Origin: JBNAGF01 sp049801055
GTDB lineage: Bacteria > Pseudomonadota > Alphaproteobacteria > Rhodobacterales > Rhodobacteraceae
Assembly: GCF_049801055.1 (NCBI RefSeq)
Contig: NZ_JBNAGF010000005.1
Coordinates: 1-64,000 of the forward strand
Length of the DNA: 64,000 nt
Direction of reading: 5' to 3'
Below the pieces are notes generated by a model, which was not told the DNA's origin, made no database searches, and saw nothing but the letters and a program-made list of their open reading frames with translations. This document shows, piece after piece, positions 19,001-28,110 of this stretch (the first letter of the stretch is position 1; every line of letters starts with the position of its first letter). Position numbers and translations under genes: made by a program.

Positions 19001-20340
19001 CCATGGTGATGGGCCGGAACATGAAGCTGCTGATCCTCAACGAGCAGGGCGAGGAACGCGCCAGCTTCAAGCTGGGCTACGGTTCCAAACTCTTCGTCAA
19101 AGAAGGTCAGGATGTAGCGCGCGGCGACAAGCTGTTCGAATGGGATCCATATACCCTTCCGATCATCGCCGAGAAGTCGGGAACTGCCAAATACGTCGAT
19201 CTGGTTTCTGGCGTCGCAGTCCGTGACGAGACTGACGATGCAACCGGTATGACCCAGAAGATCGTCATCGACTGGCGCGCTGCGCCCAAGGGCAACGATC
19301 TCAAGCCAGAGATCATCCTTGTTGGCGAAGACGGTGAACCGGTGCGCAATGATGCCGGCAACCCGGTGCACTATCCGATGTCCGTGGATGCGATCCTGTC
19401 TTGCGAAGACGGCGAAAAGATCAAAGCCGGCGACGTTGTTGCGCGTATTCCGCGCGAAGGCGCCAAGACCAAGGACATCACCGGTGGTCTGCCGCGTGTG
19501 GCCGAACTGTTCGAAGCACGTCGCCCCAAGGATCACGCAATCATTGCCGAAGCCGATGGTTACGTACGCTTTGGTCGCGACTACAAGAACAAGCGCCGCA
19601 TCTCGATCGAGCCTTCGGATGAGTCGCTGGAGCCCGTCGAGTACATGGTGCCCAAGGGCAAGCACATCCCGGTGCAGGAAGGCGACTTCGTGCAAAAGGG
19701 TGACTATATCATGGACGGCAACCCCGCGCCTCACGACATCCTGTCGATCATGGGTGTCGAGGCTTTGGCAGACTACATGATTGACGAAGTGCAGGACGTT
19801 TATCGCCTGCAAGGTGTGAAGATCAACGACAAGCACATCGAAGTCATCGTCCGCCAGATGCTGCAAAAGTGGGAAATCCACGACAGTGGAGATACCACGC
19901 TGCTCAAGGGTGAGCATGTCGACAAGCAGGAATTTGATCAGGCCAACGAGAAGGCGCTTTCGAAAGGCGGTCGTCCGGCTCAGGGCGAACCGATCCTGCT
20001 CGGCATCACCAAGGCCTCGTTGCAAACTCGCTCGTTCATCTCGGCAGCATCGTTCCAGGAAACCACCCGCGTGCTCACCGAAGCATCGGTGCAGGGCAAG
20101 AAGGACAAGCTGGTTGGTCTCAAGGAGAACGTCATTGTCGGTCGCCTTATCCCGGCCGGCACCGGTGGCGCGACCCAGCAGGTCCGGGCTCTTGCCCAGA
20201 AGCGCGACAACGTCGTGATCGAAGCCCGCCGCGAGGAAGCCGAAGCCGCCGCGGCACTGGCCGCCCCGGTCATGGATGGCGACATCATCGGCGACGAGGA
20301 ATTCGAAAACCTCGTCGACATTCCGGAAAGCCGCGACTGA
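16096..20340 (+). CDS. rpoC: RNA polymerase beta' subunit
   Basis: The 1414-residue subunit carries the catalytic NADFDGDQMAVH magnesium loop (about residues 466-477), the N-terminal zinc site beginning CLCGKYKRMKYRGVVCEKC, and a second zinc cluster around CEAEDGVCAMC. It starts 82 bases after rpoB, with a GAGG site before the ATG. A strong terminator follows, closing the rplJL-rpoBC unit. Confidence 0.98.
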   Translation: MNQELTNNPFNPLTPQKVFDEIKVSLASPERILSWSYGEIKKPETINYRTFKPERDGLFCARIFGPIKDYECLCGKYKRMKYRGVVCEKCGVEVTLQKVRRERMGHIELAAPVAHIWFLKSLPSRIGLMLDMTLRDLERVLYFENYVVIEPGLTDLTYGQMLTEEEFMDAQDAYGMDAFTANIGAEAIREMLAAIDLESEAEQLRADLKEATGELKPKKIIKRLKVVESFLESGNRPEWMILTVIPVIPPELRPLVPLDGGRFATSDLNDLYRRVINRNNRLKRLIELRAPDIIVRNEKRMLQESVDALFDNGRRGRVITGANKRPLKSLSDMLKGKQGRFRQNLLGKRVDFSGRSVIVTGPELKLHQCGLPKKMALELFKPFIYSRLEAKGLSSTVKQAKKLVEKERPEVWDILDEVIREHPVLLNRAPTLHRLGIQAFEPTLIEGKAIQLHPLVCSAFNADFDGDQMAVHVPLSLEAQLEARVLMMSTNNVLSPANGSPIIVPSQDMILGLYYLTLEREGMVGEGKIFGSIEEVQHALDAGEVHLHSKITARITQIDENGLEVQKRFETTPGRVRLGALLPMNNKAPFELVNRLLRKKEVQQVIDTVYRYCGQKESVIFCDQIMGMGFREAFRAGISFGKDDMVIPNDKWGIVDETRGQVKDFEQQYMDGLITQGEKYNKVVDAWSKCNDRVTEAMMSTISSSDRDDSGAEQEPNSVYMMAHSGARGSVTQMKQLGGMRGLMAKPNGDIIETPIISNFKEGLTVLEYFNSTHGARKGLSDTALKTANSGYLTRRLVDVAQDCIVRMNDCGTDRAITAEAAVNDGEVVASLAERVLGRVAAEDIYKPGTDEIVVANGQLIDERMADAIEEAAVQSTRIRSPLTCEAEDGVCAMCYGRDLARGTMVNQGEAVGIIAAQSIGEPGTQLTMRTFHIGGVAQGGQQSFQEAGQEGKISFENANTLENAAGETMVMGRNMKLLILNEQGEERASFKLGYGSKLFVKEGQDVARGDKLFEWDPYTLPIIAEKSGTAKYVDLVSGVAVRDETDDATGMTQKIVIDWRAAPKGNDLKPEIILVGEDGEPVRNDAGNPVHYPMSVDAILSCEDGEKIKAGDVVARIPREGAKTKDITGGLPRVAELFEARRPKDHAIIAEADGYVRFGRDYKNKRRISIEPSDESLEPVEYMVPKGKHIPVQEGDFVQKGDYIMDGNPAPHDILSIMGVEALADYMIDEVQDVYRLQGVKINDKHIEVIVRQMLQKWEIHDSGDTTLLKGEHVDKQEFDQANEKALSKGGRPAQGEPILLGITKASLQTRSFISAASFQETTRVLTEASVQGKKDKLVGLKENVIVGRLIPAGTGGATQQVRALAQKRDNVVIEARREEAEAAAALAAPVMDGDIIGDEEFENLVDIPESRD

Positions 20341-20364
20341 ACGGCTTACAAGTGACGATCAAAA

Positions 20365-20395
20365 GCCCCGCAGGTTCTGCGGGGCTTTTCTTTTT
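20365..20395 (+). terminator. Terminator after rpoC
   Basis: GCCCCGCAG/CTGCGGGGC stem with loop GTT, then TTTTCTTTTT. Confidence 0.95.
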
Positions 20396-20535
20396 GGGTC
20401 CATGCCTTGCCAAGCGGGTTTTGTCTGTCCAAGACTTGCCGAGCCCGATCAATTTCACTGAAAGTCTCGCGTGGCACACTTACGAAAAATGTCCATTCGG
20501 GGATATCTCATACCCCAAACAGGATGGAGAAGAGA

Positions 20536-21444
20536 ATGAGCCGCTCGACCAACGGTCAGATGGCCGGGCCGGGCAGCGGGCTGTCTCCGAATTTGCGTGG
20601 TGCGCTTCTGATGATGGGCAGCATGGCGGCCTTCACCATCAATGATGCGTGCGTGAAACTAGTGGGGCAGGAGGTTCCGCTGTTTCAGCTGATCGTGATC
20701 AGGGGAGCTCTGACCACGACCTGGGTGTTTCTTCTGGCGCGATATATGGGCGCGCTGCGCGTGTCATTTGATCGCGGTGATTGGGGGCTGATTGGGCTGC
20801 GGTGCTTGTCCGAGGTTGGGGCGACCTACTTCTTTCTTACAGCCCTGATGCACATGCCGTTGGCCAATGTGACTGCGGTTCTTCAGGTGTTGCCACTGAC
20901 CGTAACGCTGGGCGCAGCCTTGTTTTTCGGCGAAAAGGTCGGATGGCGTCGGTTGCTTGCAATTGGGTTTGGATTCTGCGGGATGTTGCTGATTGTCCGA
21001 CCCGGTCCCGAGGGGTTCAGTCTTTATTCGGGATATGCGCTCGGCGCGGTTTGCTGTGTAACCTTTCGGGACCTGATCACCCGCAGAATGGGGCCGCACG
21101 TTCCCTCGATGACCGTAACGCTTGCCACTGCTGTATCCGTGACCCTTGCGTCCGGACTTGCGTCGACAACCGTCGAATGGGTGCCGATGTCCCCGCGATT
21201 GGGGCTTTTGATATTGGCGGCCTCCGGATTTGTACTGCTGGGATACCTTCTGAGCGTTGCGGTTATGCGCGTGGGGGAAGTTTCATTTATTGCACCCTTC
21301 CGCTACACCAGCCTTGTATGGGCGCTGCTTCTGGGCTGGCTGATCTTCAGCGACTGGCCAGACCCTGTCACCATGACGGGTGCCGCGATCGTCGTCGCCA
21401 CCGGCATGTTTACCCTGTTCCGGGAGCGTCAGATCTCAGGCTGA
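20536..21444 (+). CDS. DMT-superfamily (EamA-type) transporter
   Basis: This is an integral membrane protein of 302 residues with about ten hydrophobic helices arranged as two EamA repeats. Examples are GALLMMGSMAAFTINDACVK in the first half and the LLILAASGFVLLGYLLSVAV stretch in the second. Such proteins export amino acids, nucleotides or other metabolites; the substrate is unknown. The ATG at 20536 has GGAG six bases upstream. It lies between the rpoC terminator and a convergent glycosyltransferase gene, whose 3' end overlaps it by nine bases. Confidence 0.85.
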   Translation: MSRSTNGQMAGPGSGLSPNLRGALLMMGSMAAFTINDACVKLVGQEVPLFQLIVIRGALTTTWVFLLARYMGALRVSFDRGDWGLIGLRCLSEVGATYFFLTALMHMPLANVTAVLQVLPLTVTLGAALFFGEKVGWRRLLAIGFGFCGMLLIVRPGPEGFSLYSGYALGAVCCVTFRDLITRRMGPHVPSMTVTLATAVSVTLASGLASTTVEWVPMSPRLGLLILAASGFVLLGYLLSVAVMRVGEVSFIAPFRYTSLVWALLLGWLIFSDWPDPVTMTGAAIVVATGMFTLFRERQISG

Positions 21445-22245
21445 AGCAAAAACCTGACGCACCTTCGACGCCTCGATCGCGAATCGGGCCGAAAACTCGC
21501 CTTCCAACTCTGGTGTTGCAGGGGTCATTTCGACGGGTTTGACCGCGCCTTGGCGGGAATCGTTGAACCCATTGTGGCTGCGCACCCACATCGGTGAATC
21601 ACTGAACGTGACGGTCGGCATGAACCTATGAACCTTGTGGTGAGCAAAGTTCATGACCGACAGCTTGCAATTTCCCCGAATGGCTATTCCAAGCGCAGCC
21701 GTGAAGTAGGGTCGCACAACCTCTTCCGATGCTTGGATTCCTCCGGCGTCGAACCGCGCATTGAAGCCACGGTTGAAATCTATGGCGACGGTTCCCGACT
21801 GTTCCAATAATGGGGCACAGTCGCGGGCGACCTGTCGCAACCGTTCGACGAAATCGACGGAGATTGCATCATCGTCATCAAAACGAAACTGCAGGCAGGG
21901 CCGAGCGATGTCATGTCGAGCCTCATTCAGCAACTCTTTCATAACTGGCCGGTGCTCGTCGGGAGGGCGGGAAAGGATTTGGATCTGCGGGAAGTCAGAT
22001 ACAAGATCACCCAGCCGTTGAAGGTAGGAGGCCGGCAAGTCGTTGCCCACAAGAAGAAGCATCGTGAAATCGGGGTCGGTCTGATGACGCAGGCAAGGCA
22101 GAGCCACAGCCTCAAACAGCCGAAACCTTTCTTCCATGCGGGCCGGTTGATAGAGATAGGCTGAGCGCTCCCCTGAGGTCGCGTGTTGCACCTGGAACCC
22201 GCCGATTGCCGGGTAGGAGAACCGGCAGAGCCCGATAACCTGCAT
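21436..22245 (-). CDS. Putative rhamnosyltransferase-type glycosyltransferase
   Basis: The 269-residue protein resembles the 'putative rhamnosyl transferase' family of GT-A-like enzymes. The QFRFDDDDAIS segment (Asp123-126) provides the metal-binding DxD-type motif, and an N-terminal MQVIGLCRFSYP strand starts the nucleotide-sugar fold. The start at 22245 is preferred because it begins with this conserved strand. No signal peptide is seen, so it probably acts in the cytoplasm on a surface polysaccharide or protein. It overlaps the convergent transporter gene by nine bases. The sugar specificity is not established. Confidence 0.7.
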   Translation of the reverse strand: MQVIGLCRFSYPAIGGFQVQHATSGERSAYLYQPARMEERFRLFEAVALPCLRHQTDPDFTMLLLVGNDLPASYLQRLGDLVSDFPQIQILSRPPDEHRPVMKELLNEARHDIARPCLQFRFDDDDAISVDFVERLRQVARDCAPLLEQSGTVAIDFNRGFNARFDAGGIQASEEVVRPYFTAALGIAIRGNCKLSVMNFAHHKVHRFMPTVTFSDSPMWVRSHNGFNDSRQGAVKPVEMTPATPELEGEFSARFAIEASKVRQVFASA

Positions 22246-22387
22246 GAAACCGTCCGATTGCTGACCTGTCTGACGACTATGGCGTTTGGTACCGCGGCCG
22301 ACAAGAACCGGGTGATCGGATTGCCCGGAGCGCGGCAATCATGTACCGGTGAAAAGGCACGGTTTACACCCACCACCCGACAGGCTG

Positions 22388-22416
22388 TTGACAGTTCCGG
22401 CGACTCCCCCTATACG
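22388..22416 (+). promoter_or_regulatory. Promoter of the str operon
   Basis: TTGACA (perfect -35) at 22388-22393, 17-base spacer and TATACG at 22411-22416. The predicted leader before rpsL is about 220 bases. This is the best promoter match in the window. The rest of the 400-base gap before rpsL holds no gene that I can see. Confidence 0.75.
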
Positions 22417-22644
22417 CGCCCGTATCTCGGCAACCGGAGGTCGCTCCGACAGTCGATTTCAGAAGAATAGTGGTCAAGATCCAGGGCAATTTTGCAGCCC
22501 CGATCCTCTGCTAATCCACCGCGTCGTCTCACCTCGGAATGGGAGCGATTGCGGTTTTTGCGCTTGCGGAAGCATTGCGCTGAAGATTGAACCGCACGCT
22601 CCGGCGTGCAGAGACATGAGTTGCGAAACGGGGAAAGAACCGGA

Positions 22645-23016
22645 ATGCCAACGATTCAACAGCTGATCCGCAAGCCGCGGCAGCCGAAAGTCAAACGTTC
22701 GAAGTCCATGCACCTGGAGCAGTGCCCGCAGAAGCGCGGCGTTTGCACCCGCGTGTATACCACCACACCGAAGAAGCCGAACTCGGCCATGCGGAAGGTT
22801 GCCAAGGTGCGCCTGACCAACGGGTTCGAAGTGATTTCGTACATCCCGGGTGAAAGCCACAACCTGCAGGAGCACTCGGTGGTTCTGATCCGTGGCGGTC
22901 GTGTAAAAGACCTTCCCGGTGTGCGTTACCACATCCTGCGCGGTGTTCTGGATACCCAGGGCGTCAAAGACCGTAAGCAGCGTCGTTCGAAGTACGGCGC
23001 GAAGCGTCCCAAGTAA
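22645..23016 (+). CDS. rpsL: 30S ribosomal protein S12
   Basis: S12 lies at the decoding centre and controls fidelity. The protein is 123 residues from the ATG at 22645 (MPTIQQLIRK). The streptomycin-relevant regions TTPKKPNSA (Lys43) and GGRVKDLPGV are wild type, predicting sensitivity at this locus. It heads the str operon, 15 bases before rpsG. Confidence 0.98.
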   Translation: MPTIQQLIRKPRQPKVKRSKSMHLEQCPQKRGVCTRVYTTTPKKPNSAMRKVAKVRLTNGFEVISYIPGESHNLQEHSVVLIRGGRVKDLPGVRYHILRGVLDTQGVKDRKQRRSKYGAKRPK

Positions 23017-23031
23017 GAAGGAGAGGCTGAG

Positions 23032-23502
23032 ATGTCCCGTCGTCACGCCGCCGAAAAACGCGAAGTCCTGCCTGACGCCAAGTATGGCGACAAGGTTCTG
23101 ACCAAATTCATGAACAACCTGATGATCGATGGTAAGAAATCGGTCGCGGAAACGATCGTCTACAACGCGCTCGATCGCGTTGAGAACAAGGTCAAGCGGG
23201 CTCCCGTGGAAGTGTTCCACGAAGCTCTCGACAACATCAAACCGAGCGTCGAGGTTCGCTCGCGCCGTGTTGGTGGTGCAACCTATCAGGTTCCTGTCGA
23301 GGTGCGTCCTGAGCGCCGCGAAGCTCTGGCCATTCGCTGGCTGATCACCGCCTCGCGCGGCCGCAACGAAAATACCATGGAAGAGCGCCTTGCAGGCGAA
23401 CTGCTGGACGCTGTTCAGTCCCGTGGCACCGCGGTCAAGAAACGCGAAGACACCCACAAGATGGCAGAGGCCAACAAGGCCTTCTCGCACTATCGCTGGT
23501 AA
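23032..23502 (+). CDS. rpsG: 30S ribosomal protein S7
   Basis: S7 nucleates folding of the 16S rRNA 3' domain and contacts E-site tRNA. It has 156 residues, the standard length, beginning MSRRHAAEKREVLPD. A GGAGAGG site precedes the ATG. It is the second gene of the str operon, 21 bases before fusA. In E. coli S7 represses this operon; no specific site was identified here. Confidence 0.98.
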   Translation: MSRRHAAEKREVLPDAKYGDKVLTKFMNNLMIDGKKSVAETIVYNALDRVENKVKRAPVEVFHEALDNIKPSVEVRSRRVGGATYQVPVEVRPERREALAIRWLITASRGRNENTMEERLAGELLDAVQSRGTAVKKREDTHKMAEANKAFSHYRW

Positions 23503-23523
23503 ACCCCTTAGAGGCTTAGACCA

Positions 23524-25641
23524 ATGGCACGCGAATATACGCTCGAACATTACCGTAACTTCGGTATCATGGCGCATATCGATGCAGGTAAGACCACCTG
23601 CTCGGAGCGCATCCTGTATTATACCGGCAAATCCCACAACATCGGTGAGGTGCACGATGGTGCAGCCACCATGGACTGGATGGAGCAGGAACAGGAACGC
23701 GGTATCACCATCACTTCGGCTGCGACCACCACCTTCTGGGAGCGCACCGAGGACGGCCAGACCGCCGAAACCCCCAAGCACCGCCTGAACATCATCGACA
23801 CCCCCGGCCACGTTGACTTCACCATCGAAGTCGAGCGTTCGCTGGCCGTGCTCGACGGTGCCGTCTGCGTTCTGGACGCAAACGCCGGTGTTGAACCCCA
23901 GACCGAAACCGTGTGGCGTCAGGCTGACCGCTACAAGGTTCCGCGCATGGTGTTCGTCAACAAGATGGACAAGATCGGCGCCGACTTCTTCAACTGCGTT
24001 GCAATGATCGAAGACCGCACCGGTGCTCGCGCCGTTCCGGTCGGCATTCCGATCGGCGCCGAGACGGAACTCGAAGGCCTGGTTGACCTGGTCACCATGG
24101 AAGAGTGGCTGTGGCAGGGCGAAGATCTGGGTGCGTCCTGGATCAAGGCTCCGATCCGCGACAGCCTCAAGGACATGGCTGACGAATGGCGCGGCAAGAT
24201 GGTCGAAGCGGCCGTCGAGCAAGACGACGACGCCATGATGGAATACCTGGAAGGCAACGAGCCCGACGTCGAAACCCTGCGCAAACTGCTGCGCAAGGGC
24301 ACGCTGGCGCTGGACTTCGTTCCGGTCCTGGGTGGTTCGGCCTTCAAGAACAAAGGTGTTCAGCCGCTGCTCAATGCCGTGATCGACTATCTGCCCAGCC
24401 CGCTGGACGTCGTGGATTACATGGGCTTTGCGCCGGGCGACGAGGCCGAAGAGCGAAACATCGCTCGCCGTGCAGACGACGACATGCCGTTTGCAGGTCT
24501 GGCGTTCAAGATCATGAACGACCCCTTTGTCGGCTCGCTGACCTTTACCCGGATCTATTCGGGCACCATGAACAAAGGCGACTCGATCCTGAACTCGACC
24601 AAAGGCAAGAAAGAGCGCATCGGTCGTATGATGATGATGCACTCGAACAACCGGGAAGAGATCGAAGAAGCGTTTGCAGGTGACATCATCGCGCTGGCGG
24701 GTCTGAAAGACACCACCACCGGTGACACCCTTTGCGATGCTAAGGAGCCGGTGGTTCTGGAAACCATGACCTTCCCGGATCCGGTGATCGAGATTGCCGT
24801 GGAGCCCAAAACCAAGGGTGACCAGGAGAAAATGTCCCAGGGTCTGGCCCGTCTGGCCGCCGAAGACCCGTCCTTCCGCGTGGAGACCGACATGGAGTCG
24901 GGTCAGACCATCATGAAGGGCATGGGCGAACTTCACCTGGACATCCTGGTGGATCGTCTGAAGCGCGAGTTCAAGGTCGAGGCCAACATCGGTGCCCCGC
25001 AGGTTGCCTATCGCGAGACCATCTCGAAAGAGGTCGAACACTCCTACACCCACAAGAAGCAGTCGGGTGGTTCGGGTCAGTTCGCCGAGGTCAAGATGAT
25101 CATCACGCCGACTGAAGCCGGTGAAGGCTATTCGTTCGAGAGCCGCATCGTTGGTGGTGCTGTTCCCAAGGAATACATCCCCGGTGTCGAAAAAGGCATC
25201 AAGTCCGTCATGGATAGCGGCCCGCTGGCCGGCTTCCCCGTGATCGACTTCAAAGTCGCTCTGATCGACGGTAAGTTCCATGACGTGGACTCCAGCGTTC
25301 TGGCCTTTGAAATTGCTGCCCGTATGGGCATGCGCGAAGGCATGAAGAAGGCCGGTGCCAAGCTGCTCGAGCCGATCATGAAAGTCGAAGTGATCACACC
25401 GGAAGAATACACCGGCGGGATCATCGGCGATCTGACCTCGCGTCGTGGTCAGGTGTCGGGCCAGGAGCCGCGCGGCAATGCCATCGCAATCAACGCGTTC
25501 GTGCCGTTGGCGAACATGTTCGGCTACATCAACACCCTGCGTTCGATGTCGTCGGGCCGTGCCCAGTTCACCATGCAGTTCGACCATTACGATCCGGTTC
25601 CGCAGAACATTTCGGACGAGATCCAGGCGAAATACGCCTAA
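23524..25641 (+). CDS. fusA: Elongation factor G
   Basis: This is the translocation GTPase, with 705 residues. Motifs are AHIDAGKTT (P-loop, about residues 17-25), DTPGHVDF (switch II, near 90) and NKMDK (near 144). The domain IV segment IGAPQVAYRETI and the C-terminal domain V are complete. It lies between rpsG and tuf copy 2. Confidence 0.98.
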   Translation: MAREYTLEHYRNFGIMAHIDAGKTTCSERILYYTGKSHNIGEVHDGAATMDWMEQEQERGITITSAATTTFWERTEDGQTAETPKHRLNIIDTPGHVDFTIEVERSLAVLDGAVCVLDANAGVEPQTETVWRQADRYKVPRMVFVNKMDKIGADFFNCVAMIEDRTGARAVPVGIPIGAETELEGLVDLVTMEEWLWQGEDLGASWIKAPIRDSLKDMADEWRGKMVEAAVEQDDDAMMEYLEGNEPDVETLRKLLRKGTLALDFVPVLGGSAFKNKGVQPLLNAVIDYLPSPLDVVDYMGFAPGDEAEERNIARRADDDMPFAGLAFKIMNDPFVGSLTFTRIYSGTMNKGDSILNSTKGKKERIGRMMMMHSNNREEIEEAFAGDIIALAGLKDTTTGDTLCDAKEPVVLETMTFPDPVIEIAVEPKTKGDQEKMSQGLARLAAEDPSFRVETDMESGQTIMKGMGELHLDILVDRLKREFKVEANIGAPQVAYRETISKEVEHSYTHKKQSGGSGQFAEVKMIITPTEAGEGYSFESRIVGGAVPKEYIPGVEKGIKSVMDSGPLAGFPVIDFKVALIDGKFHDVDSSVLAFEIAARMGMREGMKKAGAKLLEPIMKVEVITPEEYTGGIIGDLTSRRGQVSGQEPRGNAIAINAFVPLANMFGYINTLRSMSSGRAQFTMQFDHYDPVPQNISDEIQAKYA

Positions 25642-25657
25642 TCAACAATAAATCCGG

Positions 25658-25678
25658 GGAGCGCGAAACTCGCGCTCC
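25658..25678 (+). promoter_or_regulatory. Hairpin between fusA and tuf
   Basis: A perfect 9-bp stem GGAGCGCGA/TCGCGCTCC with loop AAC lies in the 61-base gap. It has no T-tract. It is a likely site for mRNA processing or stabilisation, allowing separate levels of tuf message; this role is inferred. Confidence 0.45.
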
Positions 25679-25702
25679 TCCTGATCGACAAAGGAGGCCA
25701 TC

Positions 25703-26878
<1,176 letters not shown>

Positions 26879-26957
26879 GGCGCGCTAGCGCGCCCGGTTG
26901 CGGCAGGCGATCTTCCAAAGGAAAATCTGCCGAGAGCAACACGGTGAGACAATTGGA

Positions 26958-26989
26958 AAGGCCGTCCCACACGGGGCGGCCTTTTCCTT
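26958..26989 (+). terminator. Terminator of the str operon (tuf copy 2)
   Basis: The same 11-bp hairpin as after tuf copy 1 is followed here by TTCCTT then A, so its T-tract is slightly shorter. Confidence 0.85.
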
Positions 26990-27027
26990 ATCACTTACAC
27001 TGGTGGCATTTTCTTTTGAGTTGAGAG

Positions 27028-27603
27028 ATGCTGAAATTTACGTTTGACACAAACTGTTTGATCGACGTGGAGTTGAGCCGAGACGGTAGCCGTTCAATAT
27101 TGGCAATAATTGCCGTTCATAGAAAACGGCGTTGTGACGCAGCTTTTTGTCGCCGTTAGTGCCTCGGAAAACAAGAGGGTGCCTCCTACTTGAAATCGTA
27201 TCAAGATTTTGAGGATAGGCTGGCCAAATCAGGCTTCAGCGATATACCGCACATCTTGGGTATGGCGTACTTGGGCATTAGCTATTTTGATCGTGCGTTG
27301 ATAGAAGGTGACAATATGGTTGAAAGTGAGCGACAGTTTCACGAGGCATTGTTTGCAAACATTGATTTCAATTCATCGAAGTATGTTGCAAGTGTGTCTC
27401 CATGTTCCGATGACGAACTGAACAAATATCGCAAGAAATGGCGCAACGCTTGGTGTGATGGGCAAATGATCCGGGCGCATGAACACCACAAGCGAGATGT
27501 ATTCGTTACCAGTGACAAAATCTTCGAGAAAAAGCTCACAGGGAAGTCGGGGTTTGAGCACCTAAAGATATGCTCGCCGGACGAGGCAGCCGCTATGCTC
27601 TGA
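27028..27603 (+). pseudogene. Broken PIN-domain protein gene
   Basis: From the ATG at 27028 the frame reads MLKFTFDTNCLIDVE, a PIN-nuclease N-terminus with its catalytic Asp (FDTN). It then meets TAG at 27157. A +1-shifted reading between the T5 run (27144-27148) and the G3 run (27177-27179) gives VAVSASENKR, which fits the PIN fold. After that the original frame resumes to 27603 and ends with DVFVTSDKIF, the family's C-terminal acidic motif. Two compensating single-base indels in homopolymers explain this best. The region is clearly more AT-rich than its neighbours, suggesting acquisition. PIN proteins are often toxins or RNases, but no antitoxin gene is adjacent. A TTG-started 137-residue fragment at 27190 could still be translated. 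Confidence 0.7.
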
Positions 27604-27629
27604 ATAACGTGTAAGCGTGTAATTCCCAC

Positions 27630-27658
27630 TTGCCAAACCCCACCAACCCCACTAATAC
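27630..27658 (+). promoter_or_regulatory. Promoter of the S10 operon
   Basis: TTGCCA at 27630-27635, 17-base spacer, TAATAC at 27653-27658. It lies just after the broken PIN gene and about 120 bases before rpsJ. Confidence 0.65.
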
Positions 27659-27684
27659 GCGCGAGTTCTCATCAAGAACGTCTG

Positions 27685-27706
27685 GGCGGGGTGATTCCCG
27701 CCTTTT
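27685..27706 (+). terminator. Attenuator-like hairpin in the S10 leader
   Basis: GGCGGG/CCCGCC with a 6-base loop GTGATT is followed by TTTT. It lies about 20 bases downstream of the predicted start site, inside the leader. It resembles an intrinsic terminator, so it may attenuate the operon. In E. coli L4 attenuates the S10 operon through its leader; whether that happens here is unknown. Confidence 0.5.
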
Positions 27707-27777
27707 GGGTTCGAAGAGGGTTGGCGATGCGCGTCTGTCCTCCTCTCAACCTCAACGCCTGACAAAAGGCTGTTACT

Positions 27778-28092
27778 ATGCAAAGCCAAAATATCCGTAT
27801 TCGGCTCAAGGCATTTGACTATCGTGTGCTGGATGCGTCCACGCAAGAAATCGTCAACACTGCCAAGCGCACTGGTGCCAATGTCCGTGGCCCGATCCCG
27901 CTGCCGAACAAGATCGAGAAGTTCACCGTTCTGCGTGGACCTCACGTTGACAAGAAATCCCGCGACCAGTTCGAGATCCGTACGCACAAGCGTCTGCTCG
28001 ACATCGTTGATCCGACCCCCCAGACCGTGGACGCGCTGATGAAGCTCGACCTCGCCGCTGGCGTGGACGTCGAGATCAAGCTGCAGTCGTAA
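27778..28092 (+). CDS. rpsJ: 30S ribosomal protein S10
   Basis: S10 is a head protein of the small subunit and, as NusE, a transcription antitermination partner. It has 104 residues, begins MQSQNIRIRLKAFDYRVLD and contains the VRGPIPLPNKIEKFTVLR loop. It leads the S10 cluster, 18 bases before rplC. Confidence 0.98.
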   Translation: MQSQNIRIRLKAFDYRVLDASTQEIVNTAKRTGANVRGPIPLPNKIEKFTVLRGPHVDKKSRDQFEIRTHKRLLDIVDPTPQTVDALMKLDLAAGVDVEIKLQS

Positions 28093-28110
28093 GATCGGAG
28101 GGTATAGATT

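Noticed and set aside
27190..27603. Treating the 137-codon TTG-started frame as a whole protein
   Set aside because: It lacks the PIN N-terminus and its first catalytic Asp, which lie in the same frame upstream behind a TAG. It is better described as part of a broken gene.
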